Assembly: GCA_913052345.1 (NCBI GenBank)
Contig: CAJXDR010000009.1
Span: 7,903-71,902 of the forward strand
Direction of reading: 5' to 3'
DNA length: 64,000 nt
Source of the DNA: UBA4421 sp002470275
GTDB lineage: Bacteria; Pseudomonadota; Gammaproteobacteria; Pseudomonadales; Azotimanducaceae
Shown: one piece after another, positions 32,570 through 41,939 of the stretch
Numbering within the stretch: the stretch's first letter is position 1
Layout: every line of letters begins with the position of its first letter
Notes under the pieces: model-generated
Told to the model about the DNA's origin: nothing
Database searches by the model: none
Seen by the model: only the letters and a program-made list of their open reading frames with translations
Program-made: the position numbers and the translations under genes

Positions 32570-33948
32570 CCGATCAGCGCCCACAGTCCGGAGAGCGAGC
32601 AATTAGCGAACTCCAGATCAGCACCTGTCGTTGCTTGGCTCAAATCTTAGAAAAAAGGCGTAACCTGGATTGGTTGCGCCTCAACCGACCCGAATGGTTG
32701 GCGCTCCCCGGGCAGCGGGAGCTGTTGTATGGGGTGTTGCGCCACTACCTATCCCAACGGCACCGGGTAAGCGGCCTTCTGGCGAAACCTTTGCGCTCGA
32801 AAGACAGCATTATAATGTATTTATTGATAGTGGGCGCTTACCAACTTCGCTATGCCAAGGCGCCGGCGTATGCAATCATCGACAGTTGCGTAAATGCCTG
32901 TGCGCCCCTGTCACGACCCTGGGCTAAGGGTTTGGTCAATGGTCTGTTACGCCGACTTGATACAGAGACGCCTCGCCCTGAGGACGCACCCACCCAGGAA
33001 GAACTGTCCCTTTTGGCAAGCCAGGACCACCCCGCCTGGATGTCGAACTTGATCCAGGCCACCTACCCCACCTGTGCAGAAGCATTGATGATGGCCAACA
33101 ATGAACGGGCACCCATGACGCTTCGGGCGAACGCCACCAGCCAAACCCGGGACCAGTATGTGGCCAGACTCAGCGAGGCTGGTATTTTGCATCGTACTAT
33201 GGAGCAGGATTCTGCAATCGTGTTAACGAGCCCGCAGCCGGCGGCAAGTCTCCCAGACTGGCGCGAGGGGGCCTGCGCCGTCCAGGACCTCTCGGCTCAA
33301 TTTGCAGCGCCCAAGTTGATGGAGTTTCTTCGTGAGAGCCAGAACCCGGAGGTTGCCCCCGTGGTCCTAGACGCCTGCGCCGCGCCGGGCGGGAAACTCT
33401 TCCACCTCTACGAGGCGCTCTGCGCTAGCTTTGCGACCTTTCAGCTTTTTGCCATCGATAACGTACCTCAGCGGATAGAAGACTTAACTTCTGTTGGCGA
33501 GAGATTGGGACACCTGCCCGATGACCGAGTGGATATTCGCTGTCTGGATGCCAGCAGGCTTGAGGACGGCGACCTGCCTACCTTCGACGCCATTTTACTC
33601 GATGCCCCCTGCAGCGGCAGCGGTACCATGAGAAGAAATCCAGATATCAGGCTGCTGCTGACACCTGAGCGCCTCGTTGAGCACTCAGCACTGCAGCTCA
33701 AATTGCTTCAGCAGCTATGGCAACGCCTTCGCTCAGGGGGTACCCTCCTCTACTGCACGTGTTCCATGTTTGAAGAAGAAAACGATCAGGTGATCCAAGC
33801 CTTCTCCCAAGAAACTTCCGAGGCGCAGCCTTTGTCGCTGCAGCTGAGTCGGGGCCAGGCGACGGCAGCCGGGTGGCAGCTTCTGCCTACAGATTCTATG
33901 ACCGACGGGTTCTACTACGCCGCACTCCGCAAAGCAGATACCGCGTGA
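32566..33948 (+). CDS. rsmB: 16S rRNA m5C967 methyltransferase RsmB
   Basis: A 460-residue enzyme with an N-terminal NusB-like RNA-binding domain (about 1-150) and a C-terminal SAM-dependent methyltransferase domain. Motifs are VLDACAAPGGKLFHLYE (SAM), AIDNVPQRIEDL, DAILLDAPCSGSGTMRRNPDI with Pro-Cys, and the catalytic Cys in LLYCTCSMFEEEND. The start overlaps the fmt stop as ATGA. Confidence 0.95.
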   Translation: MTDQRPQSGERAISELQISTCRCLAQILEKRRNLDWLRLNRPEWLALPGQRELLYGVLRHYLSQRHRVSGLLAKPLRSKDSIIMYLLIVGAYQLRYAKAPAYAIIDSCVNACAPLSRPWAKGLVNGLLRRLDTETPRPEDAPTQEELSLLASQDHPAWMSNLIQATYPTCAEALMMANNERAPMTLRANATSQTRDQYVARLSEAGILHRTMEQDSAIVLTSPQPAASLPDWREGACAVQDLSAQFAAPKLMEFLRESQNPEVAPVVLDACAAPGGKLFHLYEALCASFATFQLFAIDNVPQRIEDLTSVGERLGHLPDDRVDIRCLDASRLEDGDLPTFDAILLDAPCSGSGTMRRNPDIRLLLTPERLVEHSALQLKLLQQLWQRLRSGGTLLYCTCSMFEEENDQVIQAFSQETSEAQPLSLQLSRGQATAAGWQLLPTDSMTDGFYYAALRKADTA

Positions 33949-35318
33949 AAATTCTAATCCTGGGCGCAGGACAAGTCGGAGGCACCCTGGCCGAAAATCT
34001 GGCCAAGGAGTCCTTCGACATCACGCTCGTCGACAACAACGGCGAACGCCTCGCCGAACTCGGCAGCCGCCTGGACATCCAAACCATAGAGGGCTCTGCA
34101 TCGCACCCGGACGTGCTCCGACGCGCCGGCGCGGATGACGCCGATATGCTCATCGCCGTCACCTCAAGTGATGAGATCAATATGGTCGCGTGCCAGGTTT
34201 GCTATTCGGTCTTTCGCACGCCCATGAAAATCGCGCGTATTCGTTCGGCCGCCTATCAGAATAAGGAAGGGTTTTTTCATAAGAACCATATGCCCATTGA
34301 CCGGCTCATCCATCCTGAACAGGTCGTTACTCAACAAATTAGCGAACTCCTGAGCCATCCCGGCGCGCTTGAGGTGCTGGACTTTGCCGACGGCAGGGCC
34401 CAGCTAGTGGCCATGCGTGCCATTCACGGTGGCCTGCTCGTCGGCCAAGAAATCCGCATGCTTCGAAAACACATGCCTAAGGTAGATACACGTGTAGCAG
34501 CCATTTTCCGTCGCGGAAAATCCATCGTGCCAACGGGCACTACGGTGATCGAAGCGGATGATGAGGTGTTTTTTATCGCCGCTAGGGAGCATATCGGAGC
34601 CGTGATGGGGGAGCTGCGCAAGGTCGAGCAACCCTACCGGCGCATCATGATTGCCGGCGGGGGCAACATTGGCGCTAGGCTTGCTGCTGCCATTGACCAC
34701 ACCTACGGCGTCAAGCTTGTCGAGGTCGATGCTGACAGAGCCAAGACCCTGGCGGATCGCCTGGATAAGGCCGTAGTGATATCCGGCAATGCCACAGACC
34801 GAGACTTACTGCTCGAAGAGAATATTGAGCAGTGCGATGCCTTCTGTGCGGTCACCAATGATGATGAGGTCAACATCATGTCATCGCTCATGGCCAAACG
34901 ATTAGGGGTCCGGCAGGTGATCACGCTGATTACCAAGCCCGCCTACGTTGATTTAGTCCAGGGCGGGGAGATAGACGTGGCGATTTCGCCCCAACAGGCA
35001 ACTATCGGCACCGTCCTGTCTTACGTTAGGCGCGCCGATGTGGCCCGGGTTCACAGCCTGCGGCGCGGAGCGGCTGAGGCGATGGAGGCCATCGCGCACG
35101 GCGATGCTGCGAGTTCAAAGGTCGTTGGCCGGCGCTTGAACGAAATTGAACTACCCGAAGGCGTCACCATCGGCGCCATCGTAAGAGGAGAGGACGTGCT
35201 GATCGCTCACGATGATGTGATCGTTGCCTCAGATGATCATGTCATTCTGTTTTTAATGGAAAAATCCAAGGTGCGGGCAGTAGAGAAGCTGTTCCAAGTT
35301 GGATTGACCTTTTTTTAG
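33945..35318 (+). CDS. trkA: Trk potassium uptake system NAD-binding subunit TrkA
   Basis: A 457-residue cytoplasmic regulator of the TrkH channel, made of two RCK units. Each has a Rossmann NAD site, KILILGAGQVGGTLAENLA at the start and RIMIAGGGNIGARLAAAI at about residue 230, and each is followed by a TrkA-C domain. The start is GTG at 33945, overlapping the rsmB stop as GTGA; a longer frame from 33873 lies inside rsmB and was rejected. E. coli TrkA has 458 residues. Confidence 0.95.
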   Translation: MKILILGAGQVGGTLAENLAKESFDITLVDNNGERLAELGSRLDIQTIEGSASHPDVLRRAGADDADMLIAVTSSDEINMVACQVCYSVFRTPMKIARIRSAAYQNKEGFFHKNHMPIDRLIHPEQVVTQQISELLSHPGALEVLDFADGRAQLVAMRAIHGGLLVGQEIRMLRKHMPKVDTRVAAIFRRGKSIVPTGTTVIEADDEVFFIAAREHIGAVMGELRKVEQPYRRIMIAGGGNIGARLAAAIDHTYGVKLVEVDADRAKTLADRLDKAVVISGNATDRDLLLEENIEQCDAFCAVTNDDEVNIMSSLMAKRLGVRQVITLITKPAYVDLVQGGEIDVAISPQQATIGTVLSYVRRADVARVHSLRRGAAEAMEAIAHGDAASSKVVGRRLNEIELPEGVTIGAIVRGEDVLIAHDDVIVASDDHVILFLMEKSKVRAVEKLFQVGLTFF

Positions 35319-35330
35319 CCGCCCACCAAC

Positions 35331-36776
35331 GTGCACTTTTCCGTTATTTTTCGAGTCACCGGGACGCTTCTGACCCTATTTAGCCTGACGTTTTTGTCCC
35401 CTATCCTAGTCGCCCTCGCCTACGGCGAAGCGACAACGCAGACCTTCCTAGCAGCTTTTCTAGTGACCCTGGGCATGGGACTGCTGCTTTGGCTGCCGTT
35501 TAGAGGTAAGCACGACCTTAGGGGCGGTGACGGTTTTCTTATTACCGCGCTATTCTACCTGGGGCTCGGGTTTTTTGGTGCGATACCCCTCTATCTGTCC
35601 GACACCCTCCATTTAAGTTTCGTCGACGCCGCGTTTGAGTCGATGTCGGGTTTGACCACCACCGGAGCAACCGTCATTGCTGGCCTAGACGCGCTGCCGC
35701 GCTCGATTCTCTTTTATCGGCAGCAGCTACAGTGGTTGGGCGGGATGGGCATCATCGTGCTCGCCGTTGCCATATTCCCCATGCTGGGCATTGGCGGCAT
35801 GCAGCTCTACCGTACTGAATCCCCAGGTCCAATTAAGGACAACAAACTCACCCCAAGAATTACAGAGACCGCCAAGGCGCTGTGGTTGGTCTACATCTCT
35901 CTGACCGTAGTATGTGCCCTGTCGTACTTTATCGCCGGAATGGATGCCTTTGACGCCATTGCCCACAGCTTCAGCACGGTTGCCATTGGCGGGTTTTCCA
36001 CCCACGACGCAAGTATTGGGTATTTTGATAACGTCCAGATCGAAGCAGTCGCCTGCCTCTTCATGCTGCTCTCGGGCATCAATTACGGGCTTCATTTTTT
36101 GGTATGGCGTCGTAAAAACCTATTTTACTACCTAGCGGACATTGAGCTTCGCGCCTACCTGATTTTCACCTTTGGGATTGCGGCCGTCGTCGTCGGCATG
36201 CTTACCCTTGTGCCGACGGCAACGGTTTCGCCTTTGCGAGACGGGATCTTTCAAACCATTTCGATCGCAACGACCACTGGATTTGTGACTCAAGATTTTT
36301 CCCAGTGGCCCTCGGTGGTGCCCGTTCTACTGCTGCTGGCCGCTTTCGCTGGGGGATGTGCGGGCTCTACTGCGGGTGGCATCAAAATTATTCGAGTGTT
36401 GATGATCTACCTCCAGGGCATGCGCGAGGTCAAACGACTCATCCACCCCAGCGGTGTATTCCCCATCAAACTCGGTAAAACGCCGGTGCCAGATCGGCTC
36501 ATTGAGGCGGTGTGGAGTTTCTTTAGTGCCTACGCACTCCTGTTCCTACTGTCCGTAGTCCTAGTGATGGGTCTGGGAGACCTAGATCTCCTGACGGCTT
36601 TCTCGGCGGTGGGTGCCTGCCTGAACAACCTGGGCCCAGGGCTCGGCGACGTGGCGCTCAACTACGCTGGGCTGGATAGCAGCGTAAAGTGGATTCTGAT
36701 GTTCAACATGATGATGGGGCGACTGGAAATATTCACCCTGTTGGTCTTGCTCACACCCGCTTATTGGCGCCGATAA
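35331..36776 (+). CDS. trkH: Trk potassium uptake channel TrkH
   Basis: A 481-residue membrane protein with four pore repeats. Filter-like segments are MSGLTTTGATVIAGLD, FSTVAIGGFSTHDASIG, ISIATTTGFVTQDFSQWP and SAVGACLNNLGPGLG. The conserved GGCAGSTAGGIKIIR and the C-terminal NMMMGRLEIFTLLVLLTPAYWRR are present. The start is GTG, 12 bases after trkA. Its 3' end overlaps the convergent acyltransferase gene by 16 bases. Confidence 0.95.
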   Translation: MHFSVIFRVTGTLLTLFSLTFLSPILVALAYGEATTQTFLAAFLVTLGMGLLLWLPFRGKHDLRGGDGFLITALFYLGLGFFGAIPLYLSDTLHLSFVDAAFESMSGLTTTGATVIAGLDALPRSILFYRQQLQWLGGMGIIVLAVAIFPMLGIGGMQLYRTESPGPIKDNKLTPRITETAKALWLVYISLTVVCALSYFIAGMDAFDAIAHSFSTVAIGGFSTHDASIGYFDNVQIEAVACLFMLLSGINYGLHFLVWRRKNLFYYLADIELRAYLIFTFGIAAVVVGMLTLVPTATVSPLRDGIFQTISIATTTGFVTQDFSQWPSVVPVLLLLAAFAGGCAGSTAGGIKIIRVLMIYLQGMREVKRLIHPSGVFPIKLGKTPVPDRLIEAVWSFFSAYALLFLLSVVLVMGLGDLDLLTAFSAVGACLNNLGPGLGDVALNYAGLDSSVKWILMFNMMMGRLEIFTLLVLLTPAYWRR

Positions 36777-37657
36777 AGGTCTTCATAGGCCGAGCCTAAC
36801 CGCCTAAAACGTTTATAGGACCACTGATATTGCTCGGGATATGCCCGCACCATCGCTTCTATCCCGGCGTTTAGGGACTGAGCGTGAACGAGTGCATCCT
36901 CGCTATAGAGGTCGGCATCTGCTGCCCGAATCTGAATGGTATAGCGAATACCCTCCGGCCCCAGCTGCCGCTTTGCGGCGCCGTAAAGGATTCGAGGGCG
37001 GCCGATCTGGCTCAGCCGCTGGATGAGCAGCATGGTCAGCGCAGGCTGGTCAAAAAAAGGAGCGATCACGCCGCTAGCCTGACTTCCGGGCAGTTGATCC
37101 GGCAAGATCGCCAACAGCTCGCCTTGACGCAGGCCTTTAACCAGGTGGCGTAAGCCCGCTGGCCCGGCCGGATAGAGGCGGGCGCCCTGTCGCTGGCGCG
37201 CGCGCAGAATTGTGGGTTCCAGGGCCGCCTGATGAGGCGGGTCGTAAAGGGCGTTGATTGCATAGTCCCTGCCAAGGTACAGGCTCATAAATTCCCAACA
37301 TCCAAGGTGAGGCATGAGCAAGATCACGCCTTCGCCACTAGCCGCTGCCTCCTGAAGCAAGTGCTCGCCCTCAACGTCGTGAATCTGCCGTCGGAGCAGA
37401 TCTAGGCTTCGGTAGCGTAGATAGCCCATCTCAAAAATCAGCAGCCCGAGATGGGTGAGGCTGTCTCTGACCAAAGCCGCCTGCTGTTGAGCATCCAAAT
37501 CTGGGAAGGCATGGCCAATATTCAGAGTCGTTACTCGGTGCACATCGTTATCAAAGGACGTTAGCGCTTTAGAGAGGCCCCTGCAGCAGGCAATTGCACA
37601 CCGAGGCGGTACTTTGGACAGTACCCAAAAAAGGCCGGCCACCACCTTCGCTAACAT
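36761..37657 (-). CDS. LpxL/HtrB-family lipid A biosynthesis acyltransferase
   Basis: A 298-residue inner-membrane acyltransferase that adds a secondary acyl chain to lipid A. It has an N-terminal hydrophobic helix (VVAGLFWVLSKV), the catalytic H-x4-E in LLMPHLGCWEFMSLYLG (around residue 108), and the ILPDQLPGSQASGVIAPFFDQPALT segment typical of the family. ATG 37657 fits the usual N-terminus; an in-frame ATG at 37792 lies inside tag. Whether it is LpxL, LpxM or a homologue that acts on another lipid cannot be told from the sequence. Confidence 0.87.
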   Translation of the reverse strand: MLAKVVAGLFWVLSKVPPRCAIACCRGLSKALTSFDNDVHRVTTLNIGHAFPDLDAQQQAALVRDSLTHLGLLIFEMGYLRYRSLDLLRRQIHDVEGEHLLQEAAASGEGVILLMPHLGCWEFMSLYLGRDYAINALYDPPHQAALEPTILRARQRQGARLYPAGPAGLRHLVKGLRQGELLAILPDQLPGSQASGVIAPFFDQPALTMLLIQRLSQIGRPRILYGAAKRQLGPEGIRYTIQIRAADADLYSEDALVHAQSLNAGIEAMVRAYPEQYQWSYKRFRRLGSAYEDLYRRQ

Positions 37658-37706
37658 GCGTCGGCAGCTCCACGACCTCTTGATCGGCCTCTGCAACCTA
37701 GTGTGC

Positions 37707-38294
37707 TCATGCGTTAACCCCGCGACGGGCGAGGGCCTGATCCACAAGCCTCTGGCACTCGCCATGGCGAAAGCAGGTTCGAGCGTGGTCATTCACCATG
37801 CCCGCACTTTGCATGAAGGCATAGCAGATCGTAGGGCCAACAAAGCGAAATCCGGCGCTTTTCAATGCCTTTGACATGGCCGTCGATTCTTCGGTGAAGC
37901 TGGGCGCCTGGGTGTGGATCTGATGCGAAGGCGCAAAGGACCAGACCCATTTGCCAAAGTTCGGGTGTGCCAATGCAGCCTGGGCATTGGTGATCAGCGC
38001 TGTCAGTTTGCCGCGATGACGGATAAGGCCGGTATCGGTGAGCCAATGGTCGATATCGCGGTTGCTGGCACGGGCCAGGCGAGTCATTGAAAAGCCTTGG
38101 AACTGCTCGTCCATTCTGGACCGCTTCCGCAAAATGGTGAGCCATGACAGGCCAGCCTGCATACCCTCAAGCATGAGCAGTCGGAAGAGCGCCGAGGGAT
38201 CCGTCTCGGGCACGCCCCACTCGGTATCGTGATAGTGCTCATAGAGCGCATCCCCAGAAACCCAGCTACAGCGACGCTTGGCATCTCCGGTCAC
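37707..38294 (-). CDS. tag: DNA-3-methyladenine glycosylase I
   Basis: A 195-residue helix-hairpin-helix repair enzyme that removes 3-methyladenine from DNA. Signatures are RRCSWVSGDALYEHYHDTEWGVP (Cys and His zinc ligands), EGMQAGLSWLTILRKR (with catalytic Glu and Trp) and the C-terminal GMVNDHARTCFRH, which supplies the remaining His and Cys ligands. It lies 40 bases downstream of gyrB on the same strand. Confidence 0.95.
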   Translation of the reverse strand: MTGDAKRRCSWVSGDALYEHYHDTEWGVPETDPSALFRLLMLEGMQAGLSWLTILRKRSRMDEQFQGFSMTRLARASNRDIDHWLTDTGLIRHRGKLTALITNAQAALAHPNFGKWVWSFAPSHQIHTQAPSFTEESTAMSKALKSAGFRFVGPTICYAFMQSAGMVNDHARTCFRHGECQRLVDQALARRGVNA

Positions 38295-38334
38295 TCATAC
38301 ACCATCTGGCGAAGCAGAGGGGCGAAACCGTTGG

Positions 38335-40746
38335 CTAGACATCCAGGTTCACCACTGAGAGCGCATTGGCCTCAATAAATTCTCTTCTTGGCTCAACCTG
38401 ATCCCCCATGAGGGTAGTAAACAACCGATCAGCACCGATGGCATCGTCAACCGAAACGCGCAGCATTCTTCTCACGCTTTGATCCATCGTGGTTTCCCAA
38501 AGCTGGTCTGGGTTCATTTCCCCAAGACCTTTATAGCGCTGTAAATCAACGCCTCGACGCGCTTCGCTCTGCAGCCAGTTAAAGCCCTGGGAAAAGTGCG
38601 AGATCTCGAGAATGCGATCACCCCTCTTAATGTAGGCGCCATCTTCCAGTAAGCCAGCAAGACGATCAATCATGGTGGCGATGGCCCTGTATTCAGCGCC
38701 CTCAACAAAGCTCTTGGTCAGGCGAACGCTCTCAGAAATGCCCTTGAGGAGTAGCCGGACATGGGGCACATAGGCGCTCTCTTCTACCTCCCATTCCACC
38801 TCAACGGAGGGGTTGGCCCCAGGTATCTCAAGCAGCAAATCATTCAGGCCGTCCGCCCATTTCGTCATACCCTGCTGATCAGCCATCAATTCCGCCGTCA
38901 ACTTTTCCACCTTAACCAGAGCATGAGTAAGCTCGGTTGGATATTTGCGCGCCGATTCACTTAAAACTTCCGTTAGGTTTTGATAGGCGTCAACAAGAGA
39001 CTTTAGCGCCTCTCCCTGAACGGCGGGTGCTTCGTTATTAACGTGAAGTGCTGCGTCCTGGAGGGAGAGCTCATTGAAATAGGTATTCAGCTCCTCATCG
39101 TCTTTTACATATCGCTCCTGACGATTCTTTTTAACCTTATAAAGGGGAGGCTGAGCGATGTAGATGTGCCCTCTCTCAAATAACTCCGGCATTTGCCGAA
39201 AGAAAAAGGTCAGCAGCAGCGTTCTGATATGAGAACCGTCGACATCGGCATCCGTCATGATCACGATATTGTGATATCGCAGCTTGTCCGGATCAAATTC
39301 GCCCTTACCGATCCCGCAGCCCAAGGCCGTAACCAGAGTGCCAATCTCTGCGGATGAGAGCATTTTATCGAAGCGCGCTTTTTCGACGTTCAAAATTTTT
39401 CCGCGCAGGGGAAGGATCGCCTGGGTTCGACGGTCTCGACCCTGCTTGGCCGACCCGCCGGCGGAATCACCCTCTACTAAAAAGATCTCTGAGAGTGCGG
39501 GATCTTTTTCCTGACAGTCTGCCAGCTTTCCAGGCAGCCCCGCGATGTCCAAAGCGCCCTTGCGCCTCGTCATGTCCCTGGCTTTGCGAGCGGCCTCGCG
39601 CGCCCGGGCAGCATCAATCATCTTGCCCACAACGGCTTTAGCGTCTTGAGGATGCTCTTCCAGATAATCAGAAAAACACCGTCCCAGTTCTTGTTCCACC
39701 GCGGTTTTAACTTCACTGGAGACCAATTTGTCTTTCGTTTGAGACGAAAACTTTGGGTCAGGAACTTTGACCGAAACGACAGCGGTTAGCCCCTCTCTGG
39801 CATCATCCCCCGTGGTCGCCACCTGGGCTTTCTTGAGTAAGTTTTCTTTTTCAATATAGCTGTTTAGAGTTCTGGTTAATCCACCCCGGAAACCCGCTAA
39901 GTGCGTGCCCCCATCACCTTGTGGAATGTTGTTGGTATAGCAAAAAACTTGCTCTTGAAAGGTATCATTCCACTGCATGGCGATTTCTACGCCAATTCCG
40001 TCCTCGCGAGAGGCGGAGAAATGGAACACTTCATTCAGGACCGTTTTATTTTGGTTCAGATACTCCACAAACGCGTGGAGGCCACCCTCATACAAAAAGG
40101 TTTCTTCCTTTCCCGTCCTTTCTTCCTTTAGAACGATCGACACCCCGGAATTCAGGAAGGCAAGCTCCCGAAGCCGCCTGGCCAAGACCTCATATTGAAA
40201 CTTGATGTTATGGAAGGTCTCAGCAGACGGGCGGAAGTAACACTCTGTCCCACGCTCAGTGGTTTCTCCTACCGCCGCTATGGGTGCAAGAGGCACGCCG
40301 TGGGCATAAGCCTGCTTGTAGACCTTTCCATCACGCCGAACGGTAAGCCGCAATTCGTCGGATAGCGCGTTGACTACCGAAACGCCCACGCCATGGAGGC
40401 CGCCGGAGACCTTGTAGCTGTTGGCGTCGAATTTCCCACCAGCATGTAGGGTCGTCATGATGACTTCTGCGGCGCTAACCCCCTCCTCAGCGTGAATGTC
40501 CACAGGTATACCGCGACCATTGTCGCTTACGGAGATGGCTTCTTCGGGGTGCATGGTGACGTTAACGGTATCGCAGTGGCCAGCCAGAGCCTCGTCGATG
40601 GCGTTGTCCACCAATTCTTGAACCATATGATGAAGGCCGGTGCCATCTTCGGTATCGCCGATATACATCCCAGGACGTTTACGGACTGCGTCAAGCCCCT
40701 TGAGTACCTTAATGCTCTCAGAATCATAGTTGACGTTATCAGCCAT
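38335..40746 (-). CDS. gyrB: DNA gyrase subunit B
   Basis: An 803-residue ATPase subunit that supercoils DNA with GyrA. The GHKL ATPase domain has ELVDNAIDEALAGHCD and DNGRGIPVDIH and VSGGLHGVGVSVVNALS; the TOPRIM domain has LVEGDSAGGSAKQGRDRRTQAILPLRGKILNVEKA and IMTDADVDGSHIRTLLLTFFFRQM; the end has QRYKGLGEMNPDQLWETTMD. The 160-residue insert typical of gram-negative GyrB is present (about 560-730). GAGGG lies upstream of the ATG. Confidence 0.97.
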   Translation of the reverse strand: MADNVNYDSESIKVLKGLDAVRKRPGMYIGDTEDGTGLHHMVQELVDNAIDEALAGHCDTVNVTMHPEEAISVSDNGRGIPVDIHAEEGVSAAEVIMTTLHAGGKFDANSYKVSGGLHGVGVSVVNALSDELRLTVRRDGKVYKQAYAHGVPLAPIAAVGETTERGTECYFRPSAETFHNIKFQYEVLARRLRELAFLNSGVSIVLKEERTGKEETFLYEGGLHAFVEYLNQNKTVLNEVFHFSASREDGIGVEIAMQWNDTFQEQVFCYTNNIPQGDGGTHLAGFRGGLTRTLNSYIEKENLLKKAQVATTGDDAREGLTAVVSVKVPDPKFSSQTKDKLVSSEVKTAVEQELGRCFSDYLEEHPQDAKAVVGKMIDAARAREAARKARDMTRRKGALDIAGLPGKLADCQEKDPALSEIFLVEGDSAGGSAKQGRDRRTQAILPLRGKILNVEKARFDKMLSSAEIGTLVTALGCGIGKGEFDPDKLRYHNIVIMTDADVDGSHIRTLLLTFFFRQMPELFERGHIYIAQPPLYKVKKNRQERYVKDDEELNTYFNELSLQDAALHVNNEAPAVQGEALKSLVDAYQNLTEVLSESARKYPTELTHALVKVEKLTAELMADQQGMTKWADGLNDLLLEIPGANPSVEVEWEVEESAYVPHVRLLLKGISESVRLTKSFVEGAEYRAIATMIDRLAGLLEDGAYIKRGDRILEISHFSQGFNWLQSEARRGVDLQRYKGLGEMNPDQLWETTMDQSVRRMLRVSVDDAIGADRLFTTLMGDQVEPRREFIEANALSVVNLDV

Positions 40747-40812
40747 AAAACCCTCTTAACTACCCAGGCGATAGGCCTGTCAAAGCGGAACAGCTTATCA
40801 TCTTCGTTGCAT

Positions 40813-41907
40813 TCATTGGTGAATCAATTCACCTTGTTCCACGTGGAACACGGCTAAAGAGGACGCCATTTCATCCCCTACCAGGGTCGCCGCAGAATCA
40901 GCGGAGGTGGCGATCACCTGACACCCTATTTTCCTGAGAAGCAACAAAAAGGCCATTCGATGGGCCTGATCCAGCTCTGCGCCAAAATCATCTAGCAGCA
41001 GCGTCGGCGCTACGCCAGCGCGATCAGAGAGAATTCCGGCATAGGCCAATACCAGCGATGAGGCCAGCAGTTTAGCCTGGCCCCGGGACACCACCTGTCT
41101 TGCTGGCCGACCGCTCACTAACAAAGACATCTCCCCTCGGTGAGGGCCGATGTGGGTAAGCCGCCGGGATTGATCGGCCTCGAAATTTTGCTCGAACTGC
41201 TTGGCGTAGCCCTCGACCCCCAGGGCTTTGCCCGGATAAGCATACCCAATGCCCAAATCTAGGCTGCAACCCAGCTGTGCCAGTAGCGCTGGTGTTGCAG
41301 CGTTAAGCTCCGAAGTAAAGGATTCTCGCATGGCGTTGATGCGCTCACCCTCTTGGATCAATTGAGACACCCAGGGGTCCGTATCGAATCGCGCGCTAGG
41401 CGCGCTGCGGAACCACGCATTTCTTTGCATCAGGGTCCTGCGATACTTTCTTGAAGCATCCAGGTACTTTTGTTCCACGTGGAACAACCCCCAATCTAGG
41501 AATTCCCTGCGGATACCGGGCCCGTCTAGCACTAAATCGGAGATCCCGGGCAGCAGAACCTGCAGTGGCAGCGCCTTAGCAAGATCCGACAAAGACCTAG
41601 CGGCCTCGCCATTTAGTTTTGCGATGGATTTTGCGTTTAGCGCCTTTGAGATCGCCAGCGTACGCTCAGACCCTTCAGGGGACGTGATTCTCGATCGCAC
41701 AATCAGCTCATCGGCGCCGTCTCGAACCAGGTATTTAGCGCGGGTGGCTCTAAACGACTTGCCCCGCGCGGAAAGGTACACCGCCTCAAGCAGGGCAGTC
41801 TTACCAGCCCCATTTGCGCCGGTAATAAGGTTGATGCCCGGAGAGAGCTCGACCTTGAGGCCCCTTATATTGCGAAAATTGCGAACCTCGAGCCCAACGA
41901 GCGCCAC
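40813..41907 (-). CDS. recF: DNA replication and repair protein RecF
   Basis: A 364-residue SMC-like ATPase that helps load RecA at gaps. Walker A is GANGAGKTALLEA, the signature VSRGQAKLLASSLVLA, and Walker B TLLLDDFGAELD. The start is GTG at 41907. The coding sequence contains two identical parS-type palindromes, which encode FHVEQ at residues about 150 and near the C-terminus, so part of this protein may be shaped by the DNA site. Confidence 0.96.
   Translation of the reverse strand: MALVGLEVRNFRNIRGLKVELSPGINLITGANGAGKTALLEAVYLSARGKSFRATRAKYLVRDGADELIVRSRITSPEGSERTLAISKALNAKSIAKLNGEAARSLSDLAKALPLQVLLPGISDLVLDGPGIRREFLDWGLFHVEQKYLDASRKYRRTLMQRNAWFRSAPSARFDTDPWVSQLIQEGERINAMRESFTSELNAATPALLAQLGCSLDLGIGYAYPGKALGVEGYAKQFEQNFEADQSRRLTHIGPHRGEMSLLVSGRPARQVVSRGQAKLLASSLVLAYAGILSDRAGVAPTLLLDDFGAELDQAHRMAFLLLLRKIGCQVIATSADSAATLVGDEMASSLAVFHVEQGELIHQ
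40835..40850. promoter_or_regulatory. parS centromere site 1
   Basis: A perfect 16-bp palindrome, TGTTCCACGTGGAACA, inside the 3' end of recF. It matches the Pseudomonas-type parS consensus bound by ParB. Its encoded residues are FHVEQ. Confidence 0.88.
41471..41486. promoter_or_regulatory. parS centromere site 2
   Basis: The same 16-bp palindrome TGTTCCACGTGGAACA as site 1, 636 bases away and again inside recF. An extra T and A extend the palindrome to 18 bp. Confidence 0.88.
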
Positions 41908-41939
41908 TTTATACCCTGCGTACTATTTTACCCTGCGAA

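Noticed and set aside
33873..33944. A longer trkA starting at 33873
   Set aside because: It lies inside rsmB; the GTG at 33945 gives the normal TrkA N-terminus and a GTGA overlap.
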